Shown here piece after piece: positions 1-9,818 of a stretch of DNA of 64,000 bases. The stretch is from Gracilaria domingensis. Lineage: Eukaryota > Rhodophyta > Florideophyceae > Gracilariales > Gracilariaceae. Position 1 is the stretch's first letter; every line of letters begins with the position of its first letter. The DNA lies in the NCBI GenBank assembly GCA_022539475.1, contig VCMS01000059.1:62001-126000 (forward strand). The letters are read 5' to 3'. The notes below the pieces were generated by a model. It made no database searches, was not told where the DNA came from, and saw only the letters and a program-made list of their open reading frames with translations. The position numbers and the translations under genes are program-made.

Positions 1-552
1 GCTGGCCTTCCCGAGCGACAAGCTCTCAGGTTCATGCGCCAGCTGCTCAAGGCCTTGCACTACCTGCAAACCAAGGGCATCAGCCATAGGGATATTAAGC
101 CGGAAAACATTCTCGTCACGGAGGACGGCAACATTAAGCTCGCCGATTTTGGCCTCTGTCACTTGCGCCGCCCCAATGGTCCATCCGCCACAAAACATCT
201 GTGCGGCACTCCGCAGTACGCAGCTCCCGAGATCGCCAGCAACCACTCTTATATCCCGGAGCAGAGTGATATGTGGTCTTGCGGAATTCTGTTCTACGCC
301 TTGCTTACCAAAAGTCTCCCGTACAAGTCAAGGGACAAATCAAGTTTGATGCGAGAAATCCGTCAATTAGATACCCATGAGCTTCTCAAATCCCGCAAAC
401 TTTCTGCCGTTTCAAAACCCAGTCGTACGCTTCTTAAAGCACTTCTTTCGCGTTCACCTGCAAGAAGGCCTTCGGCCGCCAGCGCAATTGAGCTGGTCGA
501 AGACGCAATGCTTGGACCGCGAGAGTATCGCTCAAGGCATATGCCGTGGTGA
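1..552 (+). CDS. Ser/Thr protein kinase, C-terminal part (runs off the left edge)
   Basis: The frame is open from base 1, so the gene begins outside the window and about the last 183 residues are present. The visible part covers the kinase C-lobe: the catalytic loop HRDIKPENIL, the DFG magnesium-binding motif (DFGLCH), an activation segment with CGTPQYAAPE, and the following DMWSCGILFYALL helix. A lysine two residues after the catalytic Asp marks it as Ser/Thr-specific. The style (KPENILV, GTPQY) resembles the CAMK group (CHK/SNF1-like), but the N-lobe that would settle the subfamily is missing. All catalytic residues in view are intact. The C-terminus ends soon after the kinase fold with no extra domain. 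It converges with the Sec15-like gene. Confidence 0.9.
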   Translation, partial: AGLPERQALRFMRQLLKALHYLQTKGISHRDIKPENILVTEDGNIKLADFGLCHLRRPNGPSATKHLCGTPQYAAPEIASNHSYIPEQSDMWSCGILFYALLTKSLPYKSRDKSSLMREIRQLDTHELLKSRKLSAVSKPSRTLLKALLSRSPARRPSAASAIELVEDAMLGPREYRSRHMPW

Positions 553-877
553 CACGCCCCAGCTGCGGCTCAGCTTAATCTATTTATCTGTGCTAATACT
601 CATCGCCCCTGCTCGTTTCGAAAGCAATTGGGCACTGTAATCTTCGCCGCATCCGCTTCTCCAGCCGATGACCCACATAACTTTTTCGCCGTCCGAATGT
701 AAAAATCGTTCCGTTGCTCATAAAGACAATAACCTGTTCTTCAGATACTTGCGTTGCTTTTTAGTTTGAAAGCCCTCAACTCCGGAGACCATTTCGTTCA
801 AGGGGTTTTTTGACAAAGACAAAAGCCACCTTGCGTGACATATAAGGTCGCTCACATCGTACTCCAGAGACACCAGC
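553..877. other. Intergenic, convergent
   Basis: This is the 3' flank shared by the kinase and the Sec15-like gene. I see no further coding frame here. It is too short to hold the C-terminal half normally expected of Sec15. Confidence 0.6.
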
Positions 878-2287
878 TCATGTTGACAACTCGTTTGCCC
901 TGGCAAACCGAATCACGCTTTCCCGTATGCTTCGCACGCAGTCCTTCTCTACGGCACTGTCCTCTGAGCTCTTGTCCATTTTACCAAGCAGAAGGTTCAA
1001 ATGCCCGTACGCCCATGGCCACCATTCTTCGTCCACTACAGCCCGTGGAACTAAGGCCGTCGCAGCATAATTCTCCACAGCTCTCTCAACAACGAAGAAA
1101 CCACACACCTTGCACACGGTTTCTTCGATCATGGCAGTCTTGAGGGTTTCAATGATCGGGAATGCATCTGTAGTGATTGCAAACGGGTCCTCGTCGCTGC
1201 TACTGGTATCCTCAAAGACGTTGTGCAAATGTTCCAGGCGTTCACGTCGGTACTCGCTTTGCATGTCTGTCAGAAGATCCATCCCTTTGTTTACCTGAAC
1301 GCTCTGCAGTAACGGACGAAGGTAGAGTGCTGGTATTTCGCCTCTGTACTCCTCGACTACAGGCTTCACGCTTCTTCGCTTCTCCAGGCTGTTCTCAGCT
1401 GGGAGTGAACCCCCTTTCGAAGCTGACCTCATTGGCATTGCAATGATGCTGGGGCTCCTAAAACTCCCTGTCCGCGACCTCCTGTGCGAAGCGGGAACGA
1501 CAGGGTTCGGTCTCGTAGTAAGTAACGGAATCCATGGCTTCCCCCAAGCCCCCACACCTGTCGCTGGTGGCAAATATGGAAGAATGTGCCTGTCTGCGGC
1601 CGAAGAAACGCGACATGACTCAAGAAAGCATTGATAAGCAACAGCCTGTGCCCTCGCATGATACAGAGCGTACTCCCCGATGACATGTTCGAATTTGCGG
1701 ACTGCGTTTAGCCAGTTGTGCACTCCTTTGCGCGCTTGCATGGTAATCTTGGTTCGTAACTTCTGCGTATCAGGTACAAGTTCTTCGATGACAGTTCCTT
1801 TTCGAATGGATCTTATATCATCTTCGAGCGTCTTTAGCATGCAAAATGCAGTGTAGAGTCGCTGCGCATCGATGATATCTTCTGTTCTGGCAAACATTCT
1901 CACAATTCTTCTAGTATGAGCAGCGATAGCCAGGGCGGAGTCAAGATTCTTGCGCACTTGAATCTTTTCATGCAGCTCTCTTTGCGCGTCGTTCACCGAA
2001 ACACTTATATCCGCGGCGGTTTGTTTACAATTTTTGAGCTCTGTAGACTGCTCGGCAATCGCATCTCTTGATTCCAGCAAAGAGTAAAGGTTGTCATCAG
2101 TGCGAATGCGATTCTTTGCACACGTCTCTACTATGGCGCTCTCCACTTCCCGAATTTGATCCGAAGCACGAGCAAGGAACATTTCAGGATCTGAATCTTT
2201 GGCAAATGCAGTGCGCACAGCGTTAAGAAGATCGATAGGATCTTCGCTGGAGTCCCTCGGTTCTAAGAATTCAGCGGCATCACTCAT
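878..2287 (-). CDS. Exocyst subunit Sec15-like (EXOC6), short form
   Basis: Sec15 is a subunit of the exocyst, which tethers secretory vesicles at the plasma membrane and, in yeast and animals, binds Rab GTPases. The protein is 469 aa from an ATG. An N-terminal coiled-coil region (about residues 40-130) is followed by the family block YTAFCMLKTLEDDI, matching the YYPALKTLEQLE segment of EXOC6, and then IGEYALYHARAQ. A second diagnostic block runs from YRRERLEHL to CGFFVVER, matching YYRKQRLKQ...QIVGFFVVED. Sec15 proteins are usually about 750-800 aa. This one stops shortly after the FFVVE block and lacks the helical C-terminal domain. The remaining 325 bp before the kinase gene do not hold it in any frame. 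It is divergent from BOP1 with a 676-bp gap. The assignment rests on motif order and remains a family-level match. Confidence 0.72.
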   Translation of the reverse strand: MSDAAEFLEPRDSSEDPIDLLNAVRTAFAKDSDPEMFLARASDQIREVESAIVETCAKNRIRTDDNLYSLLESRDAIAEQSTELKNCKQTAADISVSVNDAQRELHEKIQVRKNLDSALAIAAHTRRIVRMFARTEDIIDAQRLYTAFCMLKTLEDDIRSIRKGTVIEELVPDTQKLRTKITMQARKGVHNWLNAVRKFEHVIGEYALYHARAQAVAYQCFLESCRVSSAADRHILPYLPPATGVGAWGKPWIPLLTTRPNPVVPASHRRSRTGSFRSPSIIAMPMRSASKGGSLPAENSLEKRRSVKPVVEEYRGEIPALYLRPLLQSVQVNKGMDLLTDMQSEYRRERLEHLHNVFEDTSSSDEDPFAITTDAFPIIETLKTAMIEETVCKVCGFFVVERAVENYAATALVPRAVVDEEWWPWAYGHLNLLLGKMDKSSEDSAVEKDCVRSIRESVIRFARANELST

Positions 2288-2963
2288 GACCGATGTAAGC
2301 TATGGGAAAGTTGGGAATACGAGCCTTGAGGAGTCAGAATGAAGGCTTCCTTGAGCAGAAAGATACCAAATAACTTCGTGGTTATCTCGTGTGCTGTAGC
2401 TGATTGACATTAACAGAACGCGGAAAGATTGGGTTTCCGAGAGTTTCAAGTGAGCAGTTTACAGACTAACCTTCCCTAGATGCGTCGGCGGTGGACTTGC
2501 AACGGGGAGAAGAAGGCACAGTCATACTTTCGTTACCTTTGTCGCAGTTCAAATGAGTCACATCATCGGCGCAATTTTGTCGCCACCAAGGGTATCCTTA
2601 TATCCTTGAAGGATACCCCTGTTACAGTAACAGTTAACTTTACTTCACATTCGAGGCGACGCGTGATTTTAGAAATTCGAAGTCTAATTTGTATTTCTAT
2701 TTTGGAGAGCAAAATTCACAACCAATCACATTTCTTTTGTGATGGGTTGAGTAGAACCCACTATAACCAAGTCGACGGCGTTGGGCATTGAGCGATATTG
2801 ATCCTTCCATATGAAAACGAGCCCAAGACCCAGCTTTCTACAAGGGTTCCCAAGGTATAACCTTGCACCCAAGTCCCCAAGGCGTGTTTACTCTGTGTTT
2901 CTTTACCGTGTTTCTGCTCCTATCCAAACCTGAGGTGGGACAGAAAGGAGGACTGCATCTGCC
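2288..2963. promoter_or_regulatory. Divergent intergenic promoter region (Sec15-like / BOP1)
   Basis: The gap between two divergent genes must contain both promoters. It is AT-richer than its flanks and holds a perfect 10-bp inverted repeat (GGGTATCCTT / AAGGATACCC, 2590-2618). A small CAAGGT/ACCTTG hairpin lies near 2850. A short open frame at 2480-2791 has no family resemblance and is probably chance. Confidence 0.45.
2590..2618. repeat. Inverted repeat, 10-bp arms
   Basis: Arms at 2590-2599 and 2609-2618 are perfect reverse complements with a 9-base loop. It lies in the Sec15-like/BOP1 promoter gap and could be a protein-binding palindrome or an RNA hairpin. Confidence 0.5.
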
Positions 2964-5207
2964 ATGCCTCCGAAGAGACGGAAAAAAGCACCTTCCCCTC
3001 AGTCTGAAAGTCCGGTTGTATCCGATGACGACGGGCTAGATATCGGATTTAGCCCTTCTTCGAAACAAACCGCAATAGAAGTTGAGGTGGAACATCTCGA
3101 TGATGAAGACTCCAAAGGATCTGCAGACGAAGTGGAACGAGGAGAAGAGTCCGATTCTTCATCGGATGGGGACGTAAATCCAGTTGGGGACATACCCATG
3201 AGGTGGTATGAAGGATATGACCATATTGGATATGACAAATCCGGGGAGAAGATAGTCCCAGGAAACAAACCAACAGCGCTTGACCTTGCCGCAGATCCAT
3301 CTTCGTGGCGCAAGATATACGATGAGAAGAACGACCAAGTTATAGAATTAACCCACCAGGAATTGAAAGAGATATCTCGAATGCGTGTTGGTCGTTATCC
3401 ATCGGGGAAGGAAGAAGAAGAAGACGAGATTGTGCACTGGTCTGGGGCGATTATGAAGCATCCTCTAACATCTGCGCCAGAACCAAAGAGACGCTTTCTC
3501 CCCTCTAGGCATGAAGCTAGGTTGGTCGTCAAGTTGGTTCGCGCAATGCGTGCTGGTAAGATACGCCGTCCCAGCGAAATGACCCAGGATGCAGACTATG
3601 AAGAGAATATGTACCAATATGATGTTTGGGAAAATCATGAGCCAAAGACGCGAGAGGAAATGACGAAGTCAGAAAGAGCAAGAGATATCATGAAAGTTTC
3701 AGCGCCTAAACCCCCACTCCCAAGCCACGCAGAGAGCTACAATCCACCAGAAGAATATCTTCCAGACGAAAAAGAAGCAGAAGAATGGAAAGACCTCGAT
3801 CCAGAAGAACGGGCTACCTCATACTTACCTGAGAAGCATTCTGCTTTGCGTCATGTTCCCCTATACCAGAATTTTATCAAGGAACGTTTCGAGCGATGTC
3901 TAGATCTTTATCTTGCGGTGCGCATGAGAAAAGACCAAAGGAAAATGGATCCTGAAGATCTTGTTCCGAAACTACCAACTCCCCGTGAGTTGAGACCCTT
4001 CCCCACTGACATCGTCAATACATTTGGTCCGCTTCCGTCCCGTGCGCGATCAATCAGTGTTCATCCAGAGGGTCATTGGCTACTGTCAGGTTCCGACGAC
4101 GGTCGAGTTAGGCTTTGGGAAATTGAGACCGGATATCAACAATGCACATGGGATCTAGGGGCATATGTAGACAAGATTGAAGGGTCAGTTCCACCCGTTA
4201 GCGCCGTGGAGTGGTGCCCACGAAAAGGGGCTTTCGTATTTGCAGTGTCAATCGGATTTTCGCTTATCGTGGTGTCGGCTGCCTCAGCTATGGGCTTGTC
4301 GGAAGAGGAAACTATTTCTATCATCCAAGATGTGAAGCTGAAGCCAGATGAGAAGGCTATCGAGAAAATGGAAGATATAGGTGTTTCATGGAGTGAGCGC
4401 AATCTTGAAAAGGATGAACTGGGAAGTGACGAGAAAAACAGCACAAAGTTAGCTCTCGCACATGAGCATACAAGTAACCCTGAAGCCAACGAACATGGGC
4501 TAATCTCACACGATGAGGAGAACTCCCCCATGGTTCTAATCAAACACAGCAAACCACTGAAGAATATGGCATGGCATCGAAAGGGTGATTATTTGGCTTG
4601 CGTTGGAAGGGATGGATCTGGTGGAATTGTGAACATTCATCGTCTTAGTCAGCGCTCATCTCAAGCACCATTCAAAAAGCGCTCAGCGTTGGTGCAGGCC
4701 GTTAAGTTCCATCCCACAAGACCATTCTTCATCGTAGCCACCATGCACCACGTGAGGGTCTACAACCTGGCCGTTCAACAGCTTGTGAAGACGCTGCGAC
4801 CTGGTGTTTCATGGATATCTTCGATTGATGTGCATCCGAGTGGAGATCATATCCTAGTAACCTCTTACGACAAGCGAGTATGCTGGTTTGACCTAGACTT
4901 GTCAACCCGCCCGTACAAGACGATTCGTAATCACGACAAGGCCGTTCGTATCGCAAGGTATCATCCACGGCTACCGCTGTTTGCAGATGGAGCAGATGAC
5001 GGATCAAGTCATGTTTTCCATGACACAGTCTATGACGACCTCACCAAAGATGCGTTAATCGTACCCGTGAAGCGATTAGAACGTTGCTCAACTGTTGTAG
5101 ACTCGTTAGGTGTTCTTGACATAGCGTGGCATCCCCGATTACCATGGCTGTTCACCAGTGGGGCAGACGCAACGATTCATATGATAACTGATTGCTCCCA
5201 AGGATAA
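2964..5207 (+). CDS. BOP1: Ribosome biogenesis protein BOP1/Erb1
   Basis: BOP1 (Erb1 in yeast) acts in the nucleolus in the PeBoW complex with Pescadillo and WDR12/Ytm1, for 27S pre-rRNA processing and 60S subunit assembly. The protein is 747 aa, the same size as the human protein. An acidic N-terminus (residues 1-75) leads into the BOP1NT domain, with signatures MRWYEGYDHIGYD, ELKEISRMRVGRYP and FPTDIVNTFGPLPSRARSIS. A C-terminal WD40 propeller follows from about residue 355, beginning VHPEGHWLLSGSDDGRVRLWE. An acidic insert of about 70 residues (roughly 450-520) interrupts the propeller, as is common in the family. The ATG lies just downstream of a purine-rich leader. No intron is needed. 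Confidence 0.96.
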   Translation: MPPKRRKKAPSPQSESPVVSDDDGLDIGFSPSSKQTAIEVEVEHLDDEDSKGSADEVERGEESDSSSDGDVNPVGDIPMRWYEGYDHIGYDKSGEKIVPGNKPTALDLAADPSSWRKIYDEKNDQVIELTHQELKEISRMRVGRYPSGKEEEEDEIVHWSGAIMKHPLTSAPEPKRRFLPSRHEARLVVKLVRAMRAGKIRRPSEMTQDADYEENMYQYDVWENHEPKTREEMTKSERARDIMKVSAPKPPLPSHAESYNPPEEYLPDEKEAEEWKDLDPEERATSYLPEKHSALRHVPLYQNFIKERFERCLDLYLAVRMRKDQRKMDPEDLVPKLPTPRELRPFPTDIVNTFGPLPSRARSISVHPEGHWLLSGSDDGRVRLWEIETGYQQCTWDLGAYVDKIEGSVPPVSAVEWCPRKGAFVFAVSIGFSLIVVSAASAMGLSEEETISIIQDVKLKPDEKAIEKMEDIGVSWSERNLEKDELGSDEKNSTKLALAHEHTSNPEANEHGLISHDEENSPMVLIKHSKPLKNMAWHRKGDYLACVGRDGSGGIVNIHRLSQRSSQAPFKKRSALVQAVKFHPTRPFFIVATMHHVRVYNLAVQQLVKTLRPGVSWISSIDVHPSGDHILVTSYDKRVCWFDLDLSTRPYKTIRNHDKAVRIARYHPRLPLFADGADDGSSHVFHDTVYDDLTKDALIVPVKRLERCSTVVDSLGVLDIAWHPRLPWLFTSGADATIHMITDCSQG

Positions 5208-5268
5208 AGAGCTGAGATATGGTGAGAACAATTACGTAACCACAGAAGCATCTCCTTCTCACTGACCT

Positions 5269-5511
5269 CTATCGCGACAAAGATAACATTTTTCTTAATT
5301 CGCCAAGCTTCTCTTGTCCCTTGGAAATCAGGAAATCAATTTGAGAGGATTCTGGGTTGGGATTGTGTCTGATGTCTTGGTCGAATTGTCGCCTCGCTTC
5401 CAGTTGAATAGCTTGCCTTACTTCAGCAGGAGCAAGACGGGCTGTTCTGAGAAAATCTCGATAGAGCTTGAGGGCAGCCGATCTCTGCAAAAAGTGCCTA
5501 AGAGTTGACAT
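5269..5511 (-). CDS. LYR-motif mitochondrial protein, LYRM2-like
   Basis: This is a small 80-aa protein of the Complex1_LYR superfamily. These proteins work in the mitochondrial matrix as adaptors for respiratory-complex assembly or Fe-S cluster delivery, together with acyl carrier protein. The Leu-Tyr-Arg motif is at residues 16-18 (LKLYRDFLRTAR). It is followed by the spaced basic/aromatic pattern RQAIQLEARRQF and by the C-terminal helix ISKGQEKLGELRKML, which resembles LYRM2. I chose the ATG at 5511. The same frame runs open to 5634, but the extra residues are Cys/Ser-rich and unlike the family. It converges with BOP1, with only 61 bp between stop codons. Confidence 0.8.
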   Translation of the reverse strand: MSTLRHFLQRSAALKLYRDFLRTARLAPAEVRQAIQLEARRQFDQDIRHNPNPESSQIDFLISKGQEKLGELRKMLSLSR

Positions 5512-6378
5512 AGTGCTGTACAGTTCTGGGTTTATCGATGTGTAGCTGTGCGCATCGAGGTTTTGTTCTGCTTGACATGCACGCAAGCGACAGCATTCCG
5601 TTTTCGACGACAGCGGGATGGATGATACACACACAGATCATGATGATCCGATCATCTAATGCATCATGCAGCATCTACCAATGGTATACCATATCCGAAT
5701 GGTATCTAGGCACAAAATTTGCATTTAATGCGTAGTGCGCGCTGCGCAGTGCGCAACAAACCGAAAATGGTTCCATTTCAACAATATTATGGGACGTCAC
5801 AAATTCGCTCGTCACCTCTAGCTAGAGGAATGATCACATATGCAGACTACTCATGGCCGCGTTCTAGAACTTTCGGTACAGGCAAGACCAGTTAAGAGCT
5901 TCCGCCTCCGTGACGGGCATAAAAGATATTGAGTGACTGCGGATGGGGAAGATAGGCGAACTGTAACTCTGTTCCAGCAACTCTCGAGGACAGTACATTA
6001 ACTTTGAACGGTTGCACTGCAGCGTTACCGCCTACTAGAAGATTTCGGGGATATCGAAGTATCCAGTGGATACCACGGTTCTGAATCTGGTACGTTCGGG
6101 CGTCCTTCTGCCTGGGATAATTCGTTGTTCGCTTATTTGTTGCCTCAGCGCATTCGTATTTTGGCATACGGGCACAAGGTTGGGTCTTGACAAAAGCTGC
6201 CCTGGATAAGCCTATCTATCTTTCGAACTTCGACCTTCTTCCTCGTACTCGCAATGATTATTCTCATTATTCAGGAAACCTGACACGTTCCGGGATCACG
6301 GAAATTCATGGAACTTTGCTCATCTCCATCGTATATGTACCTATCGTTGCCGTGTAAACCACAATACATCCAAACACA
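5512..6378. other. Intergenic, divergent (LYR gene / hypothetical)
   Basis: The gap contains the promoters of the LYR gene and of the gene at 6379. A GC-alternating stretch near 5731-5755 (TGCGCGCTGCGCAGTGCGC) is locally self-complementary. A 91-codon open frame on the minus strand (5892-6167) has no recognisable features. Confidence 0.4.
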
Positions 6379-7182
6379 ATGACTCGCAAGCGTCCGCTTC
6401 AGAATCCGGAAACTTCGAGCACCAAGCGTTACCTGAATGGAGCACTTGCTGCCGAGCTCCGAGGGCTAAGGATTTCCGGAACTCCTGTTGCACCTCAACC
6501 TTTGCAGAAGAATGCATTCGGAGTTTCCGTTCCCCCCTCTCCGTTCTATTCAAACAACGTCAATTCGAGCAACAGCTTACCGACTTTCATTCAGTCCCCG
6601 AGTGGCGTTGTATTCGGGTCTGATTTTGCTGGTTCATTACCGACTGAGCCTCTTCCTCACCTCACACAGAATGCAATTCATCAGAACCATGTCGTTGCTA
6701 ATCTAGAGTCACCTAATTCGTCGTTGAGCTCCGCTCCCATGGATGAGGACGATGTCGAGTCTCGTTCTATCGTGAATATTTCAGAGGATAGGCCCATGGA
6801 GGAAATGACTTTAGAACAGCAACCCCCATTACCGAGCAACGAGAATAGAGTGGTCGTCTATCGCCCTCCTATTCGAACAAAGAGTAACATTGTTTCCCGC
6901 GTTAACGCTGTTTTACCGGACGGCACTTATATCCTTCGAAATCCAAAAACCGACGACTGGATACTTACTGCACGAAACCGATCAGAGAGCGGCAAGAGAA
7001 AACTTGCTTTAGTTCCGTGGAGTGGCGACCCACACAAAAAGCTACGTGATTCTTTGCGCCAACCAAGTAGAGTCATTCCAATGCCTTGGCATGACAGCCC
7101 AACAAAAGTAACAGTTGTGCAACCCGCTGACGAAGTCCCAGCGACCACAGAAGAGGAAATGGAAATTGAAGAAGTCGTATAG
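6379..7182 (+). CDS. Hypothetical protein, Ser/Pro-rich with acidic tail
   Basis: This is a 267-aa open frame from a clear ATG that I do not recognise. Residues 1-45 are basic and contain KRYLNGALAAELRGLRISG. Residues 50-165 are rich in Ser, Pro and Asn and look disordered. A better-ordered segment at about 175-250 (VNAVLPDGTYILRNPKTDD, then RKLALVPWSGDPHKKLRD) is basic. The last 20 residues are acidic (EEEMEIEEVV). There is no signal peptide or membrane segment. The composition suggests a soluble, possibly nuclear protein, which is inference only. Coding is supported by the length of the open frame and by codon use similar to its neighbours. Confidence 0.6.
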   Translation: MTRKRPLQNPETSSTKRYLNGALAAELRGLRISGTPVAPQPLQKNAFGVSVPPSPFYSNNVNSSNSLPTFIQSPSGVVFGSDFAGSLPTEPLPHLTQNAIHQNHVVANLESPNSSLSSAPMDEDDVESRSIVNISEDRPMEEMTLEQQPPLPSNENRVVVYRPPIRTKSNIVSRVNAVLPDGTYILRNPKTDDWILTARNRSESGKRKLALVPWSGDPHKKLRDSLRQPSRVIPMPWHDSPTKVTVVQPADEVPATTEEEMEIEEVV

Positions 7183-8027
7183 TACGCTTCCTTGCAGATT
7201 AAATCCGAATTAATCAATGTGCTCGCTTATGCAGTCTGAAACAACTCACCATTTTGCAGCACGCGCCTGCCCGCGCAGCCTTCCTTGTGTTTCAGGTCTT
7301 CCAGGCTAGGTGGAAGCAAGGAACTCAGATAAACAGTTTGGGTATATCGTGACAGTCCGTCATTGTCTTCATTCCGGCACAGTAGAACCACCGGAAGATG
7401 ATTTGCATGATGGTTTCATTTGTAAATGCTTCGGAAAGTCAAATAGACTCTTTTGTGTGCTTTCTATGGCTCTGCTAGTGCTAAGGCTACCCATGACAGA
7501 GAATTGCGCAAATAGCCCAAGAACATTCAGCACCCAATGAAGAACTATTATGCAAAACCCAGTTCCAACAGTAGCTTGTCGTGTTCTAAGTCAAAACTGG
7601 AATTTGGGGGCGATGCCAGGAAGCACAGTCTGGCAACGACAACAACGAAACCTTTAGGACTGCCACACTTTAGTTCCTCAGAACCTGATGATCACTTTGA
7701 GCAGATCCTCGTTCAGAGATTCATACCCACCCTGACTGCTCTTAGTCGAAGGGCGAGAGAGAGAGAAAGAGAGAGCGACGGTTGTTTATTGTAACCTTGG
7801 TAATGGCGACCCGGATAAAGCGCAGTGCGAAGCGGTCCGACAACTAGCTACTATGCACAATTGGCGAGGACGTTAATTTGTGTCCACGTGGTAGTTTTTG
7901 ATGTGCGACATGTTTTCATCGCCTTTCACCCTATAACGCGGAATCACCTTCTTTGTGAACGAACCCAAGTACGGATGTTGCATCTCACGCAGTGGCATTT
8001 TCAAGCAGGAGAGAACTTCATTTCACT
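7183..8027. other. Intergenic
   Basis: No supported gene. Short open frames at 7310-7540 and 7537-7794 lack family features. The second ends in a GA-rich simple repeat (about 7755-7775). I looked here for a terminal inverted repeat partner to the 3' side of the transposase-like gene and saw none. Confidence 0.4.
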
Positions 8028-9818
8028 ATGGATTCCACGGAAGAATCTGGAAAGAGGGGTCAAAAACGACGCCGTACGGAACTAAACATATCGACCAAAG
8101 TCGAAATTGCGAACAAGCTGAGACAAGGAGCGAAGGTAGCTGCGATAATTGACGAATACGGAATCTCGCGAAGAACAGTTCAATACATCAAATCAAACTC
8201 TTCCAAGCTTTTGGAGAACTCTGCGAATGACCCAGTGTCGATGACCATGATTCGAAATAGAGCGTCAAAGTTTCCAGAAATCGAGAAATGTCTCCTGCAT
8301 TTCGTGAAGTTTGCTCGTCAGATGAAGGTTCCCATCACTTGCAGCGTTCTTCAGACAAAGGCACTGCAAGTAAAGCAGTTGTTGATTGGAAGAGCAGCTG
8401 ATGATTCTCAAAAGAAAGCGCTTGAAACGTTCACAGCATCTCAAGGATGGGTTGCTCGTTTAGTGAAAAGGAATGGAATCCGTTCGGTGCTAATGCACGG
8501 CGAAACAGAACATGTGGACAATATTAAGGATGTTGAAAACATCATACAAGCTCAAGAATTCATCAAAAACTACGATCCAGAAAACATCTACAATGTAAAC
8601 GAAACTGCGCTTTTCTTCCGTTTGTTGCCTTGTCGAACATATGTTTCCGAAATGGACAACCGTAAATCGGTGCGGGATATGAGGAACATGGGTCCTAAGG
8701 ACCGGATCACGGCCTACGTTTGTACCAATGCAACTGGATCTGAGAAGCTTCCCATGACAATAATCGGAACGGCAAACAACCCAAGCTGCTTCAATAATTC
8801 CCCGCCCCCAGTTCCGTACTTCTGTCAAAAGCATGCTTGGTCGGATGGCCCAACATTCCAGAATTGGTATTTCAATGTATTCCTGCCGTATATACGCCAC
8901 AAGACGTCAAAACCGGTAGCTCTGATTATGGACGACCTCTTGGCTCATGGCAACGACTTGAAAGACGTTCGGAATCAGGTAACCGTGTTCATGTTACCGC
9001 GAGGCCATGCTGTTGTTCATCAACCTGTAGACTGTGGGGTTATAGAGTCGTTTAAAGTAATATACCGATATTTGTTGTTGAAGGAAGTATTGCTGAGCTT
9101 AGAAGAGCGTGATATTCGTCGCGAAAGTTCCAAGAACATGAAACCTGGTACAAGAGGGCTGTCAGAAGGGTATGAACCTCATGTTCTTGATGCTGCTGAA
9201 ATAATTGCGAAAGCCTGGAAGAATGTATCCCTGAAGACAATTTCCAGCTGCTGGATCAAGTCAGGAGTATTACCATCAACATTGGAAACCTCACTTTCCC
9301 CAGAACACGGAATTCTTTCGGATAACATTAAAGCAGTTCGTACCGTTCAAGAAGGGGATGTGATACAATTGACCGAATTGTTCAAAGAAGTATGTAACGC
9401 CAAGTTGCGACGTCAAGACATGACTTATGAAAGTCTAGGAGACTTCGGTGCTGCCATAGTTCAGAAATGGACGTGTCTTGAAGAGCATGAAGATGTCAGA
9501 GAGGCTTTAGTAGATGATGACTTGATGGTCATGACAGAAGAGGTGTATGATGAAGCACAGCAGTCATCGAAAACGACCGAAAGTGACTCACAGATGAACA
9601 GCGATGAAGTCAAAGAGGCCGATACTGAGAGTATTCCAGTTCCTTCTGTTGCACGTATCGCTCAGATGTTTTCAGAAGTGGAGGCTTTATCGAGCCGAAC
9701 GGGAGTGTGCTCTGCCTCTTATCATCTGCGGAAAGCAAAACAAGCTCTCATAAGCGCAAGACGAGACCAGGAATCCAAGAGAAGTCGACAGATACTGGTT
9801 GCTGATGTACTTAAGTAA
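8028..9818 (+). CDS. CENP-B / pogo (Tigger)-type transposase-like protein
   Basis: The protein is 596 aa from the ATG at 8028; the frame extends upstream only to a GTG. Order of domains: a basic N-terminus (KRGQKRRR); a psq/CENP-B-N helix-turn-helix (about 20-65, IIDEYGISRRTVQYIK); a Tc5/CENP-B second HTH (about 90-155, ending GWVARLVKRNGIR); and a DDE_1 catalytic domain (about 185-400) with DRITAYVCTNATGSEKLP and VVHQPVDCGVIESFK. The first catalytic position, normally Asp in a DET motif, is Asn here (NVNETALFF, residue 191). The second Asp (LIMDD, 302) and the probable third (VLDAAEII, 388) remain. An acidic C-terminal tail follows. The frame is unbroken and I see no flanking inverted repeats. 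Either a domesticated DNA-binding protein or a recently inactivated element would fit. Confidence 0.85.
   Translation: MDSTEESGKRGQKRRRTELNISTKVEIANKLRQGAKVAAIIDEYGISRRTVQYIKSNSSKLLENSANDPVSMTMIRNRASKFPEIEKCLLHFVKFARQMKVPITCSVLQTKALQVKQLLIGRAADDSQKKALETFTASQGWVARLVKRNGIRSVLMHGETEHVDNIKDVENIIQAQEFIKNYDPENIYNVNETALFFRLLPCRTYVSEMDNRKSVRDMRNMGPKDRITAYVCTNATGSEKLPMTIIGTANNPSCFNNSPPPVPYFCQKHAWSDGPTFQNWYFNVFLPYIRHKTSKPVALIMDDLLAHGNDLKDVRNQVTVFMLPRGHAVVHQPVDCGVIESFKVIYRYLLLKEVLLSLEERDIRRESSKNMKPGTRGLSEGYEPHVLDAAEIIAKAWKNVSLKTISSCWIKSGVLPSTLETSLSPEHGILSDNIKAVRTVQEGDVIQLTELFKEVCNAKLRRQDMTYESLGDFGAAIVQKWTCLEEHEDVREALVDDDLMVMTEEVYDEAQQSSKTTESDSQMNSDEVKEADTESIPVPSVARIAQMFSEVEALSSRTGVCSASYHLRKAKQALISARRDQESKRSRQILVADVLK

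Noticed and set aside
2480-2791. 103-codon frame in the Sec15-like/BOP1 gap
   Set aside because: It lies across a divergent promoter gap, shows no domain and has unlike codon use.
3820-3840. ATACTTACCTG, the 5' end of U1 snRNA
   Set aside because: It lies inside the BOP1 coding sequence and no U1 stem follows.
8028-8066. Upstream extension of the transposase-like frame to 7992
   Set aside because: The extension begins at GTG; the ATG at 8028 starts a typical basic N-terminus.
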